Shown here: positions 20,444-31,205 of the stretch, in pieces
Layout: each line of letters starts with the position of its first letter
Position numbering within the stretch: position 1 is the first letter of the stretch
Origin: Streptococcus orisratti DSM 15617
Lineage (GTDB): Bacteria > Bacillota > Bacilli > Lactobacillales > Streptococcaceae
Length of the DNA stretch: 64,000 nt
Direction: 5' to 3'
NCBI RefSeq assembly: GCF_000380105.1
Contig: NZ_KB904449.1
Location: 44,377 to 108,376, forward strand
Program-made: the position numbers and the translations under genes
Notes under the pieces: model-generated
Told to the model about the DNA's origin: nothing
The model's database searches: none
What the model saw: only the letters and a program-made list of their open reading frames with translations

Positions 20444-21331
20444 TTATTTAGCTTTTAGAGAAGACAAAATTTGTGTACGAATATCTTCAACACCCTCTGG
20501 ATTGTTAGGCAAGAAGATTGTTTGATTCCCTTTAACCGCAAAAGTATTCAGAGTATCAAGGTATTGGTTGGTCAAGAGAATTGACATAATTTGTTCTTCT
20601 GTCATACCAACATTGGCGTCTTTAAGTTCTTGAATTGACTCAGCCAACCCATCAACAATAGCCTTACGTTGTTGAGCAATACCGACACCGTGGAGCCGGT
20701 CTTTTTCAGCTTCGGCTTCAGCAGCTGTTACGATTTTAATCTTATCAGCATTAGCCAATTCTTGAGCTGCCACACGTTTACGTTGCGCAGCATTGATTTC
20801 ATTCATGGATTGTTTAACTTCAGCATCAGGTTCAACCTTAGTAATCAAAGTTTTAACGATAATGTAACCGTATGTTGACATTTCTTCAGCTACTTGATGT
20901 TGTACCTCAAGGGCAATCTCATCTTTTTTCTCAAATAATTCGTCCAATGTCAATTTAGGAACTGATGAACGTAGAGCATCTTCAATGTATGATTTGATCT
21001 GAGCTTCCGGTTTCATAAGTTTGTAGTAAGCATCAGTCACATTTTGCTCGTTGACACGATATTGAGTAGCAACATTTAGAGTGACAAAAACATTATCTTT
21101 TGTCTTGGTTTCTACAACGATTTCACTTTGAAGCAAGCGTAATTGCACTCGCGCAGCAATTTTATCAATGCCAAAAGGCATACGGACATGAATCCCTGAG
21201 CCAGCAGTTAATTGATATTTACCAAAGCGCTCGATAATAGCAACGGATTGTTGGCGCACTACATAGAGAGTACTAGCAATTACCGAAAGGATAATCACTA
21301 AGACAAAAATCACAAAAACGATGAAAAACAT
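20444..21331 (-). CDS. SPFH/band-7 (stomatin-like) membrane protein
   Basis: A 295-residue protein with one N-terminal membrane segment (MFFIVFVIFVLVIILSVIAS), a band-7/PHB domain (about residues 22-180) and a long Ala/Glu-rich coiled-coil tail (EAEAEKDRLHGVG). It resembles QmcA/stomatin-type scaffolds that form membrane rings or microdomains; partners are unknown. I start it at 21331, which has a GGAGGA site; a start at 21394 would add residues lying inside a small upstream ORF in another frame. The upstream 23-codon ORF ends within bases of this ribosome binding site. Confidence 0.9.
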   Translation of the reverse strand: MFFIVFVIFVLVIILSVIASTLYVVRQQSVAIIERFGKYQLTAGSGIHVRMPFGIDKIAARVQLRLLQSEIVVETKTKDNVFVTLNVATQYRVNEQNVTDAYYKLMKPEAQIKSYIEDALRSSVPKLTLDELFEKKDEIALEVQHQVAEEMSTYGYIIVKTLITKVEPDAEVKQSMNEINAAQRKRVAAQELANADKIKIVTAAEAEAEKDRLHGVGIAQQRKAIVDGLAESIQELKDANVGMTEEQIMSILLTNQYLDTLNTFAVKGNQTIFLPNNPEGVEDIRTQILSSLKAK

Positions 21332-21344
21332 AAAACTTTCCTCC

Positions 21345-21416
21345 TTATTTTTTCTTGCTGCCCCAAAGACCAGCTGTAATAGCAATAAAAACAAAAATCC
21401 AAAAGTAAACCGGCAT
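21345..21416 (-). CDS. 23-residue membrane peptide encoded upstream of the SPFH gene
   Basis: The ORF starts MPVYFWIFVFIAITAGL and ends WGSKKK: one hydrophobic span with a positive C-terminal tail, so probably a single-span membrane peptide with the Lys end in the cytoplasm. It has an excellent AAAGGAG site and is the first ORF after a consensus promoter. Its TAA stop adjoins the GGAGGA of the SPFH gene (13 bases before that ATG), which points to translational coupling. Function unknown; too short for most gene finders. Confidence 0.7.
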   Translation of the reverse strand: MPVYFWIFVFIAITAGLWGSKKK

Positions 21417-21447
21417 AAGATCTCCTTTGTTTCGTTTCCTTAGTACA

Positions 21448-21476
21448 ATTATATTATCAAATAAAACAAAAGTCAA
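21448..21476 (-). promoter_or_regulatory. Promoter of the small-peptide/SPFH operon
   Basis: TTGACT (21471-21476), 17-base spacer, TATAAT (21448-21453), minus strand. A near-consensus sigma-A promoter. Confidence 0.82.
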
Positions 21477-21520
21477 TCATTGTCTGATATTTTAAGCTTA
21501 AAAAGACTAAACCAATATAG

Positions 21521-21556
21521 AAAAAGAGTCTGTCTCTGCAGCGACAAACTCCTCTT
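21521..21556 (-). terminator. Probable terminator downstream of ilvA
   Basis: On the minus strand GAGTTTGTC pairs with GACAGACTC with one mismatch around an 8-base loop and is followed by five T. It lies about 100 bases after the ilvA stop. Confidence 0.6.
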
Positions 21557-21656
21557 AGTTCTCTATTGATTTATAAATTTATTATACTCAATTCTTGAAA
21601 CTCGTCAAGAAAAATCCTGAGTCAAGCCTCCAATTCTTTGACCATTGTTGACTAAA

Positions 21657-22907
21657 TTATACCAATAAATTATAGAGGCTTTCATTACCATGAAGGTTGA
21701 TATAGGACGGATCAAAGGCCGCTAAACGTTCAATAAGGAGTTCATAATCATTCTTATCCCCTAGAGTAATCCCAATTAAAACAGGTCCTGTCCCTTTATT
21801 AGCACGTTTGATGTATTCAAAACGCGTGATGTCATCATTTGGTCCCAAGATATTATTTACAAACTCACGTAGGGCACCTGGTCGTTGTGGAAAATTAACA
21901 ACAAAATAGTGTTTCACACCATCGTAAATAAGTGCCCGCTCTTCCATTTCTTGCATACGATTAATGTCATTATTCCCACCAGAAATGATGCAAACAACCG
22001 TCTTACCTTTGATTTCATCCTTCATGACTTCCAAGGCAGCTATGGAAGCTGCTCCAGCAGGTTCTGCGATAATGCCTTGTCTAGAGTACATGTCAATCAA
22101 GGTTTCTGAAATTAGACCTTCATCTACTCCGACAAGCTTATCCACATACTTACGAGCCACTTCGTAGGTATTCCTACCGACCTGTTGTACGGCAATACCA
22201 TCTGCAAACTTATCAATTTCTTCCAATTTGACAGGACGTCCCCTATCAAAAGCTGCTCTCATGCTACGTGCACCAGATGCTTCCACTCCGATTACTTCTA
22301 TTTCTGGAGAGACATCTTTGATATAAGTTGCTACACCTGAAATAAGACCTCCACCGCCAACTGGAACAAAGATTTGGTCAAAATCAACCCCTTCTTCTTG
22401 GGCCTGCTCATAAATTTCATAAGCTACTGTTCCCTGACCAGCTTGAACATTAAAATCGTCAAAAGGATCAATGAAGGTCATACCTTCAGATTTGGTAAAT
22501 TCTTGAGCTGCTTGAGCCGAAGCATCAAAAGTATCTCCTACCAATTTAATGGTAACATATGGACCCCCAAAAAAACGGACCTGTCCAATTTTTTGCTGCG
22601 GTGTTGTCACGGGCATAAAAATAGTTGCTGGAATTTTCATCTCATGACAGGTAAATGCTACCCCTTGAGCATGATTCCCCGCAGAAGCACAAACAACACC
22701 TCTTTGCTTGTCTTCATCAGATAATTGGTGAATCGCATAATAGGCCCCCCTGATTTTAAAAGAACGTACCTTCTGCATATTCTCACGTTTGAGATAGACA
22801 GTTGCTCCATATTTTTCCGATAAATATCGATCAAAATCAAGTGGCGTACGCTCTACAACGTCTTTTAATACATCATTGGCTTTGATAACATCTTTTGCTG
22901 TAAGCAT
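21657..22907 (-). CDS. ilvA: Threonine ammonia-lyase (biosynthetic threonine deaminase)
   Basis: A 416-residue PLP enzyme converting threonine to 2-oxobutanoate, the entry to isoleucine synthesis. The PLP lysine lies in VRSFKIRGAY and the glycine loop in PVGGGGLISG. The C-terminus has one short ACT-like regulatory domain (about residues 330-416), the form usual in Gram-positive cocci rather than the double domain of E. coli IlvA. It follows ilvC with a 174-base gap holding its own extended -10 promoter and a CodY-like box. Confidence 0.94.
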   Translation of the reverse strand: MLTAKDVIKANDVLKDVVERTPLDFDRYLSEKYGATVYLKRENMQKVRSFKIRGAYYAIHQLSDEDKQRGVVCASAGNHAQGVAFTCHEMKIPATIFMPVTTPQQKIGQVRFFGGPYVTIKLVGDTFDASAQAAQEFTKSEGMTFIDPFDDFNVQAGQGTVAYEIYEQAQEEGVDFDQIFVPVGGGGLISGVATYIKDVSPEIEVIGVEASGARSMRAAFDRGRPVKLEEIDKFADGIAVQQVGRNTYEVARKYVDKLVGVDEGLISETLIDMYSRQGIIAEPAGAASIAALEVMKDEIKGKTVVCIISGGNNDINRMQEMEERALIYDGVKHYFVVNFPQRPGALREFVNNILGPNDDITRFEYIKRANKGTGPVLIGITLGDKNDYELLIERLAAFDPSYINLHGNESLYNLLV

Positions 22908-22952
22908 AAATTTTCCTTCTTTTCAAAATTTTCTGTCTTTTTAGTATTATAA

Positions 22953-23009
22953 CATATTTTGTCAGTTTTGAATGTGGGTTTATGAGTTTTCCTCAATTTC
23001 CTGAAAATA
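22953..23009 (-). promoter_or_regulatory. ilvA promoter with CodY-like box
   Basis: An extended -10 (TGTTATAAT on the minus strand, about 22960-22968) lies about 50 bases before the ATG. At 22995-23009 the sequence AATTTCCTGAAAATA matches the CodY consensus at 13 of 15 positions. Confidence 0.5.
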
Positions 23010-23081
23010 TTCCTAAAATGCTTCATTATAAAAAGCAGAGAAAGAACTCTCCCTGCTTCCTATTAGACTAAGTTTGAAAAA

Positions 23082-24131
<1,050 letters not shown>

Positions 24132-24202
24132 TTATAATACTTTCCCAAAAAAGAAAGCAATAATTTTGCCTAAAGGCAAGATTAACTAAATTTAGGAAGG
24201 AT

Positions 24203-24685
24203 TTAAGAGAAATCTCTTGAAAATCCTGTTGCTCCCGTGCGAGCAAGATTTTGAATACCATAAGGTTTAACTACACGGATAAGAGCTTCAATCTTATCAG
24301 CATCACCAGTTACTTGAATAGTGATTGATTTTGGTGCCACATCAACAACGCTAGCTCGGAAAGGTTGAATCACTGCCAAGATCTCTGCGCGCTTGCTTGT
24401 TGGAGCCGATAACTTGACGAGGATAACTTCACGCTCTAGGTGAGGGATATCAGTGATATCTCGAACTCTGATAACATCAATTAGCCTATTGAGCTGCTTA
24501 ATGATAAGTTCCACCTCTTCAATACTCTCCACATCAATAATAATGGTGATTCTCGAAATGTCTTTTTCAACCGTGTGTCCAACTGAGATAGATTCAATAT
24601 TGACTTGACGGCGAGATAAGACACCTGTAAAGCGATTCAAAACACCTGTTGAGTTTTTAAGTTTGGCCGTTAACATTCTACGCAT
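24203..24685 (-). CDS. ilvN: Acetolactate synthase small (regulatory) subunit
   Basis: A 160-residue regulatory subunit with an N-terminal ACT domain (MLTAKLKNSTGVLNRFTGVL) that confers valine feedback on IlvB. The start ATG overlaps the last eight bases of ilvB, and a GGGGGTGA site sits in the ilvB end, so the subunits are translationally coupled. An internal ATG three codons later is possible but less well placed. Confidence 0.94.
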   Translation of the reverse strand: MRRMLTAKLKNSTGVLNRFTGVLSRRQVNIESISVGHTVEKDISRITIIIDVESIEEVELIIKQLNRLIDVIRVRDITDIPHLEREVILVKLSAPTSKRAEILAVIQPFRASVVDVAPKSITIQVTGDADKIEALIRVVKPYGIQNLARTGATGFSRDFS

Positions 24686-26387
24686 TAAACTTCACCCCCA
24701 ACATTTCAGCATTTGATTTTCCAGACGGAACCATCGGGTAAACGTGCTCCCGATTAGAAATGCTAATTTCAATCAGCATCGGCTTGTTTTCAGTGATAAC
24801 CTTCAGATCTTCCTCCAAGGTATTAGGATCTGAAAATTGGTAATGAGCAATGCCATAGGCTTCCGCCAAGAGTTGGAAATTCGGTTCATCATCAAAGGTT
24901 GATTCTGAACGATGCTCGTCATAGAAAGACTCCTGCCATTGACGAACCATACCGAGCGAGTGATTATTAATCAGAACTACTTTAATAGGAACACCATAAC
25001 CATTTAAAATAGCTAATTCTTGATTGGTCATTTGGAAACCACCATCACCAACAAAAAGGATAACTTCCTTGTCTGGATTGGCCAGCTTAGCGCCAACCGC
25101 TGCCGGAATTCCAAATCCCATCGTTCCTAAACCACCTGAAGTGATAATTTGACGTTCGTACTTGTAAGGATAGAATTGAGCTGCCCACATCTGGTGTTGA
25201 CCGACATCGGTAACAATGATTGCCTCACCACTAGTGATTTTACCGATAGTTTCAATAGCATGTTGAGGTTTGATGATTGTTTCGTCAAAGTCATAACCAA
25301 ACGGTGCCTTGGCCTTGTTAGCCAAAACTTGCTCTGTCCATTCTGCATGTCTGGTTCTAACCTCATCGGCTTCAAGTAAAATTTGTAAGGCTTTTTTTGC
25401 ATCTCCGACAACAGGAATTTGAGTTTTAACAACCTTGCCAATTTCAGCAGGATCAATATCAACATGAGCAACCACCGCTTTTTTGGCAAAAGTTGCAGGA
25501 TTTCCTGTCAACCGATCAGCAAAGCGCGAACCAAAATTAATCATAAAATCAGCTTGGCTCATTGCCATATTTGCTGCATAAGAACCATGCATACCTCCCA
25601 TACCTAGCGATAGAGGGTGTTCAATTGGCATAACTCCTAAACTAAGGAGCGTTGATACAACTGGTACATTGTATCGTTCAGCAAAGGCGACCAATTCTTT
25701 AGAAGCACCAGCATAGTTGGCTCCGCCACCTGCAATAATAACAGGTTTCTTGGATTTCTTAAGTTGCTCTAAAATCTTCTTAACTTGAAGGGCATTTGGC
25801 TCAATAGTTGGTTGATAACTTGGAATATTTATCGTTGGATCATGATAAACGCTTGTTTTAACTTCAGTAACATTTTTAGGGAGGTCAATGACGACAGGAC
25901 CAGGGCGGCCTGTTGTTGCAATATGGATAGCCTCAGTAATCACTCGTGGAATTTCTGTGACATCGCGAATCTGATAATTATATTTTGTAATCGGCATGGT
26001 TATGCCAATAATATCCGCTTCTTGAAAAGCATCTTTACCAATTCCAGGCGTGGCAACTTGCCCAGTAAAGATAAGCATGGGTACACTATCACTCATTCCA
26101 TCAGCAATACCTGTAATGGCATTGGTGGCACCAGGTCCGCTTGTTACGATAGCAACACCAATCTTACCAGTAGATTTAGCATAACCTTCAGCCTCGTGGA
26201 GAGCACCTTGTTCATGGCGAGCTAAAATATGGCGAATTCCTTTGTCTTTATAATTGTAAATGGCATCATAGAGTGGCAGTACAGCACCACCAGGGTAACC
26301 AAAAATAGTATCTACGCCAAGCTCTATCAAGGTTTCAAGTACGAGTTCAGAACCATTCTTAGACTCTCTTAATTTGACTTGTTTCAC
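24678..26387 (-). CDS. ilvB: Acetolactate synthase large (catalytic) subunit
   Basis: A 569-residue thiamine-diphosphate enzyme condensing pyruvate to acetolactate, or with 2-oxobutanoate. The catalytic glutamate lies in ARHEQGALHEAEGYA and the ThDP/Mg motif in GDGGFQMTNQELAI. I start it at GTG 26387, five bases after GGAGG; an in-frame TTG at 26414 would place that ribosome binding site inside the gene. A possible second promoter lies in the 185-base gap after ilvD (TTGCTT, 16 bases, extended TATCAT at 26446-26451). Confidence 0.95.
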   Translation of the reverse strand: MKQVKLRESKNGSELVLETLIELGVDTIFGYPGGAVLPLYDAIYNYKDKGIRHILARHEQGALHEAEGYAKSTGKIGVAIVTSGPGATNAITGIADGMSDSVPMLIFTGQVATPGIGKDAFQEADIIGITMPITKYNYQIRDVTEIPRVITEAIHIATTGRPGPVVIDLPKNVTEVKTSVYHDPTINIPSYQPTIEPNALQVKKILEQLKKSKKPVIIAGGGANYAGASKELVAFAERYNVPVVSTLLSLGVMPIEHPLSLGMGGMHGSYAANMAMSQADFMINFGSRFADRLTGNPATFAKKAVVAHVDIDPAEIGKVVKTQIPVVGDAKKALQILLEADEVRTRHAEWTEQVLANKAKAPFGYDFDETIIKPQHAIETIGKITSGEAIIVTDVGQHQMWAAQFYPYKYERQIITSGGLGTMGFGIPAAVGAKLANPDKEVILFVGDGGFQMTNQELAILNGYGVPIKVVLINNHSLGMVRQWQESFYDEHRSESTFDDEPNFQLLAEAYGIAHYQFSDPNTLEEDLKVITENKPMLIEISISNREHVYPMVPSGKSNAEMLGVKFNA

Positions 26388-26572
26388 TAGCTCCTCCTTT
26401 GCAGTTAAATTCAAAATTGTCGAAAAATTCCAACACCTTGCATCTATGATAACATTTTTTAAAAATAAAGCAAGGGTAATTCAGAATTGTTGACGTTTAC
26501 AGTGTATTCTTTTTTGCTTTGCCAAAAGTGGTAGCCTCTTCGGCAAAACTACTTATTAACTTTAGAAATAAG

Positions 26573-28294
26573 TCAATGTTTCTTTGAGGCCTCACGCTCA
26601 GCCTTTCGTTCTTGGAATTCTTCTTCGGTCATCATTGAACCACCGTAATTAGCTGATGAGGCAAATGCGGTGTAACGGCGAAGCCAACCACTAGAAATCT
26701 TAGGTTTAAACGCCTTCAAGGTCTTACGACGTTCAGACAAAGTAGCTTCATCGACCATCAAATCAATGGTACGGTTAGTCAAATCAATGAAAATCTCATC
26801 ACCATCTTCGATGAGAGCAATATTGCCACCTTCGGCAGCCTCTGGCGATACATGCCCGATAGCAATGCCACGGGTTGCACCAGAGAAGCGACCATCCGTA
26901 ATGAGAGCAACATCTTTACCAAGACCACGCCCAACAATCTTAGAAGTTGGCGCTAACATTTCTGGCATTCCTGGACCTCCTTGAGGTCCTTCGTAACGGA
27001 TAACAACAACATGACCTTTTTTAACAGTGCCATTATCAATCAATTCAAGAGCCTGATCCTGCGAATCACAGCAAATCGCTTTACCACGGAAAGTTTTAAC
27101 GGATGGGTCAACCCCACCAACCTTGATAACAGCACCATCTTGCGCAATGTTACCATACAGAATAGACAGGCCACCAACAGGTGAAATCGGAGCTTCAATT
27201 GGATGAATGATTTTCTCATTTTTAATCTCAGCACCAGCAACATTTTCTTTAAGAGTTTTACCCGTAACAGTAATGCGATCACCCTTAATTGAGCCATTTT
27301 TTATCAGCTGATTGATAATCGCTGAAACCCCGCCTGCCTCATGAACATCGTGCATTGTATAGACACTAGATGGTGCAATCTTAGAAAGATAAGGCGTTTT
27401 CTTAGCAATTTCATTGATGTCCTTGAGATTATAATCAATCCCTGCTTCACGAGCGATTGCCAAGGTGTGCAAAACAGTATTGGTAGATCCACCCATGGCC
27501 ATATCAAGCGCAAAAGCATCATCAATAGCTTCTTTCGTAACAATGTCACGAGGTTTGAGATTATTTTTAACGTTATCCATCAAATGCTTGGCTGCTTGGC
27601 GAACTAATTCACGACGGGCATCAGAAACAGCCAAAGTTGTTCCGTTACCAGGAAGAGCAAGTCCCATGACTTCCATCAAACAATTCATGGAATTGGCTGT
27701 AAACATACCTGAACATGAACCACAGGTTGGACAGGCATTTTGTTCCAAGAAATCAAGTTCTTGTTTTGTCATATCCCCTGCTTGGTAAGTTCCAACTGCT
27801 TCAAACAAGCTTGAAAGAGTCGCTTGGTGTCCTGTCATATCAACACCGCCCTTCATTGGACCACCCGAACAGAAAACAGCAGGCACATTGGTCCGCATAG
27901 CTGCTAAAATCATACCTGGAGTAATTTTATCACAGTTTGGAATGTAGAAAACACCGTCAAACCAGTGAGCGTTAATAACTGTTTCAGCCGCATCAGCGAT
28001 GATTTCACGAGAGGGGAGGCTATAGCGCATCCCAATATGCCCCATGGCAATACCATCATCAACACCGATAGTATTAAATTCAAATGGGATGCCTCCCATT
28101 TCACGGATAGCTTCTTTAGCAATATCAGCTAACTCACGCAAATGAACATGCCCAGGTACAATATCAATGTAAGAATTACAAATTGCGATAAAAGGCTTTT
28201 GCATATCCTTAGCTGATTTGACTTGTCCTGTTGCATATAACAGACCACGTGCAGGTGCCTTATCAACACCAACTTTAATCATGTCACTTCTCAT
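26573..28294 (-). CDS. ilvD: Dihydroxy-acid dehydratase
   Basis: A 573-residue Fe-S dehydratase making the 2-oxo acids for valine and isoleucine. Cluster cysteines are visible in [15 protein letters not shown] and [10 protein letters not shown]. The C-terminal Ser used as base lies in [10 protein letters not shown]. As an iron-sulfur enzyme it depends on the Suf system also present in this window. It is the first gene of the ilv cluster, behind a promoter with a perfect CodY box. Confidence 0.95.
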   Translation of the reverse strand: MRSDMIKVGVDKAPARGLLYATGQVKSAKDMQKPFIAICNSYIDIVPGHVHLRELADIAKEAIREMGGIPFEFNTIGVDDGIAMGHIGMRYSLPSREIIADAAETVINAHWFDGVFYIPNCDKITPGMILAAMRTNVPAVFCSGGPMKGGVDMTGHQATLSSLFEAVGTYQAGDMTKQELDFLEQNACPTCGSCSGMFTANSMNCLMEVMGLALPGNGTTLAVSDARRELVRQAAKHLMDNVKNNLKPRDIVTKEAIDDAFALDMAMGGSTNTVLHTLAIAREAGIDYNLKDINEIAKKTPYLSKIAPSSVYTMHDVHEAGGVSAIINQLIKNGSIKGDRITVTGKTLKENVAGAEIKNEKIIHPIEAPISPVGGLSILYGNIAQDGAVIKVGGVDPSVKTFRGKAICCDSQDQALELIDNGTVKKGHVVVIRYEGPQGGPGMPEMLAPTSKIVGRGLGKDVALITDGRFSGATRGIAIGHVSPEAAEGGNIALIEDGDEIFIDLTNRTIDLMVDEATLSERRKTLKAFKPKISSGWLRRYTAFASSANYGGSMMTEEEFQERKAEREASKKH

Positions 28295-28331
28295 TTTATG
28301 TTACTCCTTCGTACTTTCAATCTTACACTCT

Positions 28332-28376
28332 ATGTTAACATTTTCTAGCGTAAAGTCAAGGAATTTTCAGAAAATT
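28332..28376 (-). promoter_or_regulatory. ilvD promoter with perfect CodY box
   Basis: TTGACT (28354-28359), 16-base spacer and an extended TAACAT (28332-28337, preceded by TGT). The 15 bases at 28362-28376 read AATTTTCAGAAAATT on the plus strand, a full match to the CodY consensus, two bases upstream of the -35. CodY bound there would block RNA polymerase when branched-chain amino acids are plentiful. Confidence 0.85.
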
Positions 28377-28480
28377 TAGTATTTTAGAACCACTATTATA
28401 TTTTTTGATTTTTCACAAGTTTGCTTTTTATTTTTTAGGAAAATAGCAGAGCTAGGCATATCTATTTTCTCTTTTAAAGT

Positions 28481-28511
28481 AAAAAAAGACAGCTTAATCA
28501 TCAGCCGTCTT
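28481..28511 (-). terminator. Terminator of the NUDIX gene
   Basis: Minus-strand stem AAGACGGCT / AGCTGTCTT with a 7-base loop and a T7 tail. The hairpin begins at the NUDIX stop codon. Confidence 0.8.
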
Positions 28512-28980
28512 AATCATATAAAATTGTCTTGGTTTCTCCAATGCAGTGATTGGCTTCATCCCAGTAATGAATGCGTTCAAAAGAGCCCCTACGCCAATAA
28601 AGTGGCAGACGATCACGAATATCATCCTGCATCTCTATTTTATCTATGTCCGTAATTTTATGCCATTTGGGTTCACCCTCATGATCATTGCCCTTAAGTT
28701 CACCAGCAAAATCTTCACACAAAAAATCATAATAGACATAACGTTCAGGCTTATCAGGATTTGTAAAACCAGAAATCCCTTTTAGTTGAAGGTTAAGAGC
28801 AGTCAGCCCAGTCTCTTCCTTCAATTCTCTTGCAGCAGCTTCAAAGAAGGACTCAGGAAATTCCACTTTCCCACCCGGCTGTATCCACCCTTTAAAATTG
28901 TCATGTTGGCGATTTAACAACAGAACTTCATCACCCTTTTTGACACATATATTTACCCAATTTAAAATATTCTCTGCCAT
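28510..28980 (-). CDS. NUDIX hydrolase (MutT/MutX-like)
   Basis: A 156-residue NUDIX protein with a complete box: GGKVEFPESFFEAAARELKEETGL fits GX5EX7REUXEEXGU (about residues 37-60). Streptococcal relatives are annotated as 8-oxo-dGTP diphosphatases that clean the nucleotide pool; the actual substrate cannot be read from the box. AGGAG precedes the ATG. Its ribosome binding site overlaps the tail of the terminator of the fakA operon upstream, so some read-through could feed it. Confidence 0.85.
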   Translation of the reverse strand: MAENILNWVNICVKKGDEVLLLNRQHDNFKGWIQPGGKVEFPESFFEAAARELKEETGLTALNLQLKGISGFTNPDKPERYVYYDFLCEDFAGELKGNDHEGEPKWHKITDIDKIEMQDDIRDRLPLYWRRGSFERIHYWDEANHCIGETKTILYD

Positions 28981-28990
28981 ATTAACTCCT

Positions 28991-29021
28991 AAAAAGTCAC
29001 CTTAGCATGGGCTAGGTGACT
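28991..29021 (-). terminator. Terminator of the yloU-fakA operon
   Basis: Minus-strand arms AGTCACCTAG and CTAAGGTGACT pair with one bulge and are followed by five T; located 15 bases after the fakA stop. Confidence 0.78.
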
Positions 29022-29035
29022 CTATCATTATAAAA

Positions 29036-30703
29036 TTACTCAACACTCATCAAATAAGGATAGACTGGTTGGTCACCTTGATGGATTTCAACCTCAATAT
29101 CCTCGTAAGTACCTTCAAGATAGTCTGCAATCTCTTGAGCAAAGTCAGAATTACCGTCTTCACCAACATAAATTGTTACGATTTCACTATCCTCATCAAT
29201 CATCTTAGCGAAAGTTTCCTTCAAGGTAGCTTCCATATCAGGGTTTGACACCACAATCTTACCATCAACCATGCCAAGATTATCATTTTCATGGATTTCA
29301 AGACCATCAATACTTGTGTCTCGAACAGCCAAAGTGACACTACCACTAACAACATCTGACAAGCTAGCCGTCATGGCTTGAATATTTTCTTCAAGACTGT
29401 TTGTTGGATCAAAGGCTAATAAACTAGTAAATCCTTGAGGAACAGTTCGCGTCTCAACAACAGCCGCAGGAATATCAACCACGTCAGCTGCTGATTGGGC
29501 TGCCATGAAGATGTTTTTATTATTTGGCAAGATAATCACATTCTTAGCATTAACAGCTTCAATAGCTTTGACAATATCTTCTGTTGATGGATTCATGGTT
29601 TGTCCGCCAGAGATGATGTAATCAACACCTTGTGATTTGAAAATGTCAGCCAATCCTTCACCAGCAACAACCGCAATCAAACCAAATTCTTTTGCTTCTT
29701 GAACTGACACAGAAGCACTAGCTTCTTTTTCAAGAACAGCTTCGTGCTGACCACGCATATTATCCACTTTAACCTTGATAAGTGCACCGTACTTCAGTCC
29801 TTCTTGCATAACCAGCCCAGGATCTTCTGTGTGGACATGAACTTTCACAATTTCATCATCATTGACCACAAGCAGAGAGTCTCCTAAACCACCCAAATAA
29901 CCTTGAAATTCATCATAATTGAACTCTTTAACGTAAGTTGGACCTTGTTTAAGTGCCACCATGATTTCCGTACAGTAGCCATATTTAATGTCTTCAGTTG
30001 CGACATGTTCAGCAACAGATTTGTGGTGCTCAGCATTAATCATTTCAGTCATTACTGCTGGAGTTGCTTTAAAGTCTTCGGAGGCGATATAGTCACCAGT
30101 GAGAGCTGACAAAAAGCCTTCATAAATAAAGACCAGACCTTGCCCACCTGAGTCAACCACACCAACTTCCTTCAAGACAGGAAGCATCTCTGGAGTCTTA
30201 GCCAAAGCACGTTTTGCGCCTTCCAGAGCTGCACGCATCACTTCTGCGGCATCCTCTGTTTCTTCAGCTTTTTTAATAGCGGCTGTCGCTGCACCACGAG
30301 ATACTGTTAAGATTGTTCCTTCAACAGGCTTCATAACGGCTTTATAGGCTACTTCAACTCCTGTTTGAAAGGCTTGCGCTAAATCCTTGCCATCTAGTTC
30401 TGTTTTGTCCTTAATTGATTGACCAAATCCGCGGAAGAGTTGCGAGGTGATAACTCCTGAATTTCCACGAGCTCCCATCAATACCCCTTTAGAGAGAATC
30501 TGACCAACTTGACCAACAGTACTTGCTGGTTTGTCAGCGACTTCTTTAGCACCATTATCCATGGTCATGCTCATATTAGTTCCTGTATCTCCGTCAGGTA
30601 CAGGAAAGACATTGAGCGAATTAACATATTCTGCTTGTTTTCCAAGTCTTGTAGCGGCTGCTTGCACCATTTCTTGGAATAAACTTGTTGTAATTTTTGA
30701 CAC
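29036..30703 (-). CDS. fakA: Fatty acid kinase FakA (DhaL domain, YloV family)
   Basis: A 555-residue kinase that phosphorylates fatty acids bound to FakB proteins so that exogenous fatty acids enter phospholipid synthesis. The N-terminal DhaL/DAK2 domain has the nucleotide-binding GDTGTNMSMTM at about residues 38-48; the middle and C-terminal DegV-like domain binds FakB. The gene starts with GTG, sharing one base with the stop of the upstream Asp23-family gene (TAGTG), and GGAG lies seven bases ahead. FakB is not in the window. Confidence 0.92.
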   Translation of the reverse strand: MSKITTSLFQEMVQAAATRLGKQAEYVNSLNVFPVPDGDTGTNMSMTMDNGAKEVADKPASTVGQVGQILSKGVLMGARGNSGVITSQLFRGFGQSIKDKTELDGKDLAQAFQTGVEVAYKAVMKPVEGTILTVSRGAATAAIKKAEETEDAAEVMRAALEGAKRALAKTPEMLPVLKEVGVVDSGGQGLVFIYEGFLSALTGDYIASEDFKATPAVMTEMINAEHHKSVAEHVATEDIKYGYCTEIMVALKQGPTYVKEFNYDEFQGYLGGLGDSLLVVNDDEIVKVHVHTEDPGLVMQEGLKYGALIKVKVDNMRGQHEAVLEKEASASVSVQEAKEFGLIAVVAGEGLADIFKSQGVDYIISGGQTMNPSTEDIVKAIEAVNAKNVIILPNNKNIFMAAQSAADVVDIPAAVVETRTVPQGFTSLLAFDPTNSLEENIQAMTASLSDVVSGSVTLAVRDTSIDGLEIHENDNLGMVDGKIVVSNPDMEATLKETFAKMIDEDSEIVTIYVGEDGNSDFAQEIADYLEGTYEDIEVEIHQGDQPVYPYLMSVE

Positions 30704-31068
30704 TAGTTTTCTCCTACAACTTTGATGTTTTGAACGTAAACATTCACCATATCAGCAGTTAGACCGAGTTGATTTTCAAGGTTAAATTTCACACGTTCTT
30801 GGATGTTTTTAGACACTTCAGAGATTTTGACACCGTAAGACATTACAGTGTAGACATCAACAGTAATTCCTGTATCCCCTGCCTTAACCACAACACCTTT
30901 GGCATAGTTTTCACGACGCAAAAGAGCTTGGACATTATCACGAATGGCACTTTTACTAGCCATGCCAACAACCCCAAAAATTTCTGTTGCAGAACCACCA
31001 ACGACAGTTGCAATCACATCGTCGGATAGTTCAATTTGACCATCTTTTGTATTAATTTTTACAGTCAT
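30703..31068 (-). CDS. Asp23/Gls24 family protein (YloU)
   Basis: A 121-residue DUF322/Asp23 protein (VIATVVGGSATEIFGVVGMAS; GVVVKAGDTGITVDVYTVMSYG). Its pairing with fakA, with a one-base overlap, is conserved in Firmicutes. In Staphylococcus Asp23 lies at the membrane and affects envelope stress response; the role of the YloU type is not settled. It is the first gene of the pair. Confidence 0.9.
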   Translation of the reverse strand: MTVKINTKDGQIELSDDVIATVVGGSATEIFGVVGMASKSAIRDNVQALLRRENYAKGVVVKAGDTGITVDVYTVMSYGVKISEVSKNIQERVKFNLENQLGLTADMVNVYVQNIKVVGEN

Positions 31069-31205
31069 AGTTGACTACCTCTCAAGTTTTTATCACTTTA
31101 TTCTATCATAACTTAGACTTCTTGTAAAAAAATATAAGCATTTGAAGGAATGAATTCGCATTTACAGAACTTTTGTACCTTTTCTTCTATCAGCCCAAAT
31201 AACAA

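Noticed and set aside
26388..26414. TTG start for ilvB at 26414
   Set aside because: It would bury the GGAGGAG ribosome binding site within the gene; GTG 26387 is well spaced behind it.
28300..28430. T-box or leader-peptide attenuator before ilvD
   Set aside because: The leader is short, with no branched-chain codon run or terminator; the CodY box explains regulation.
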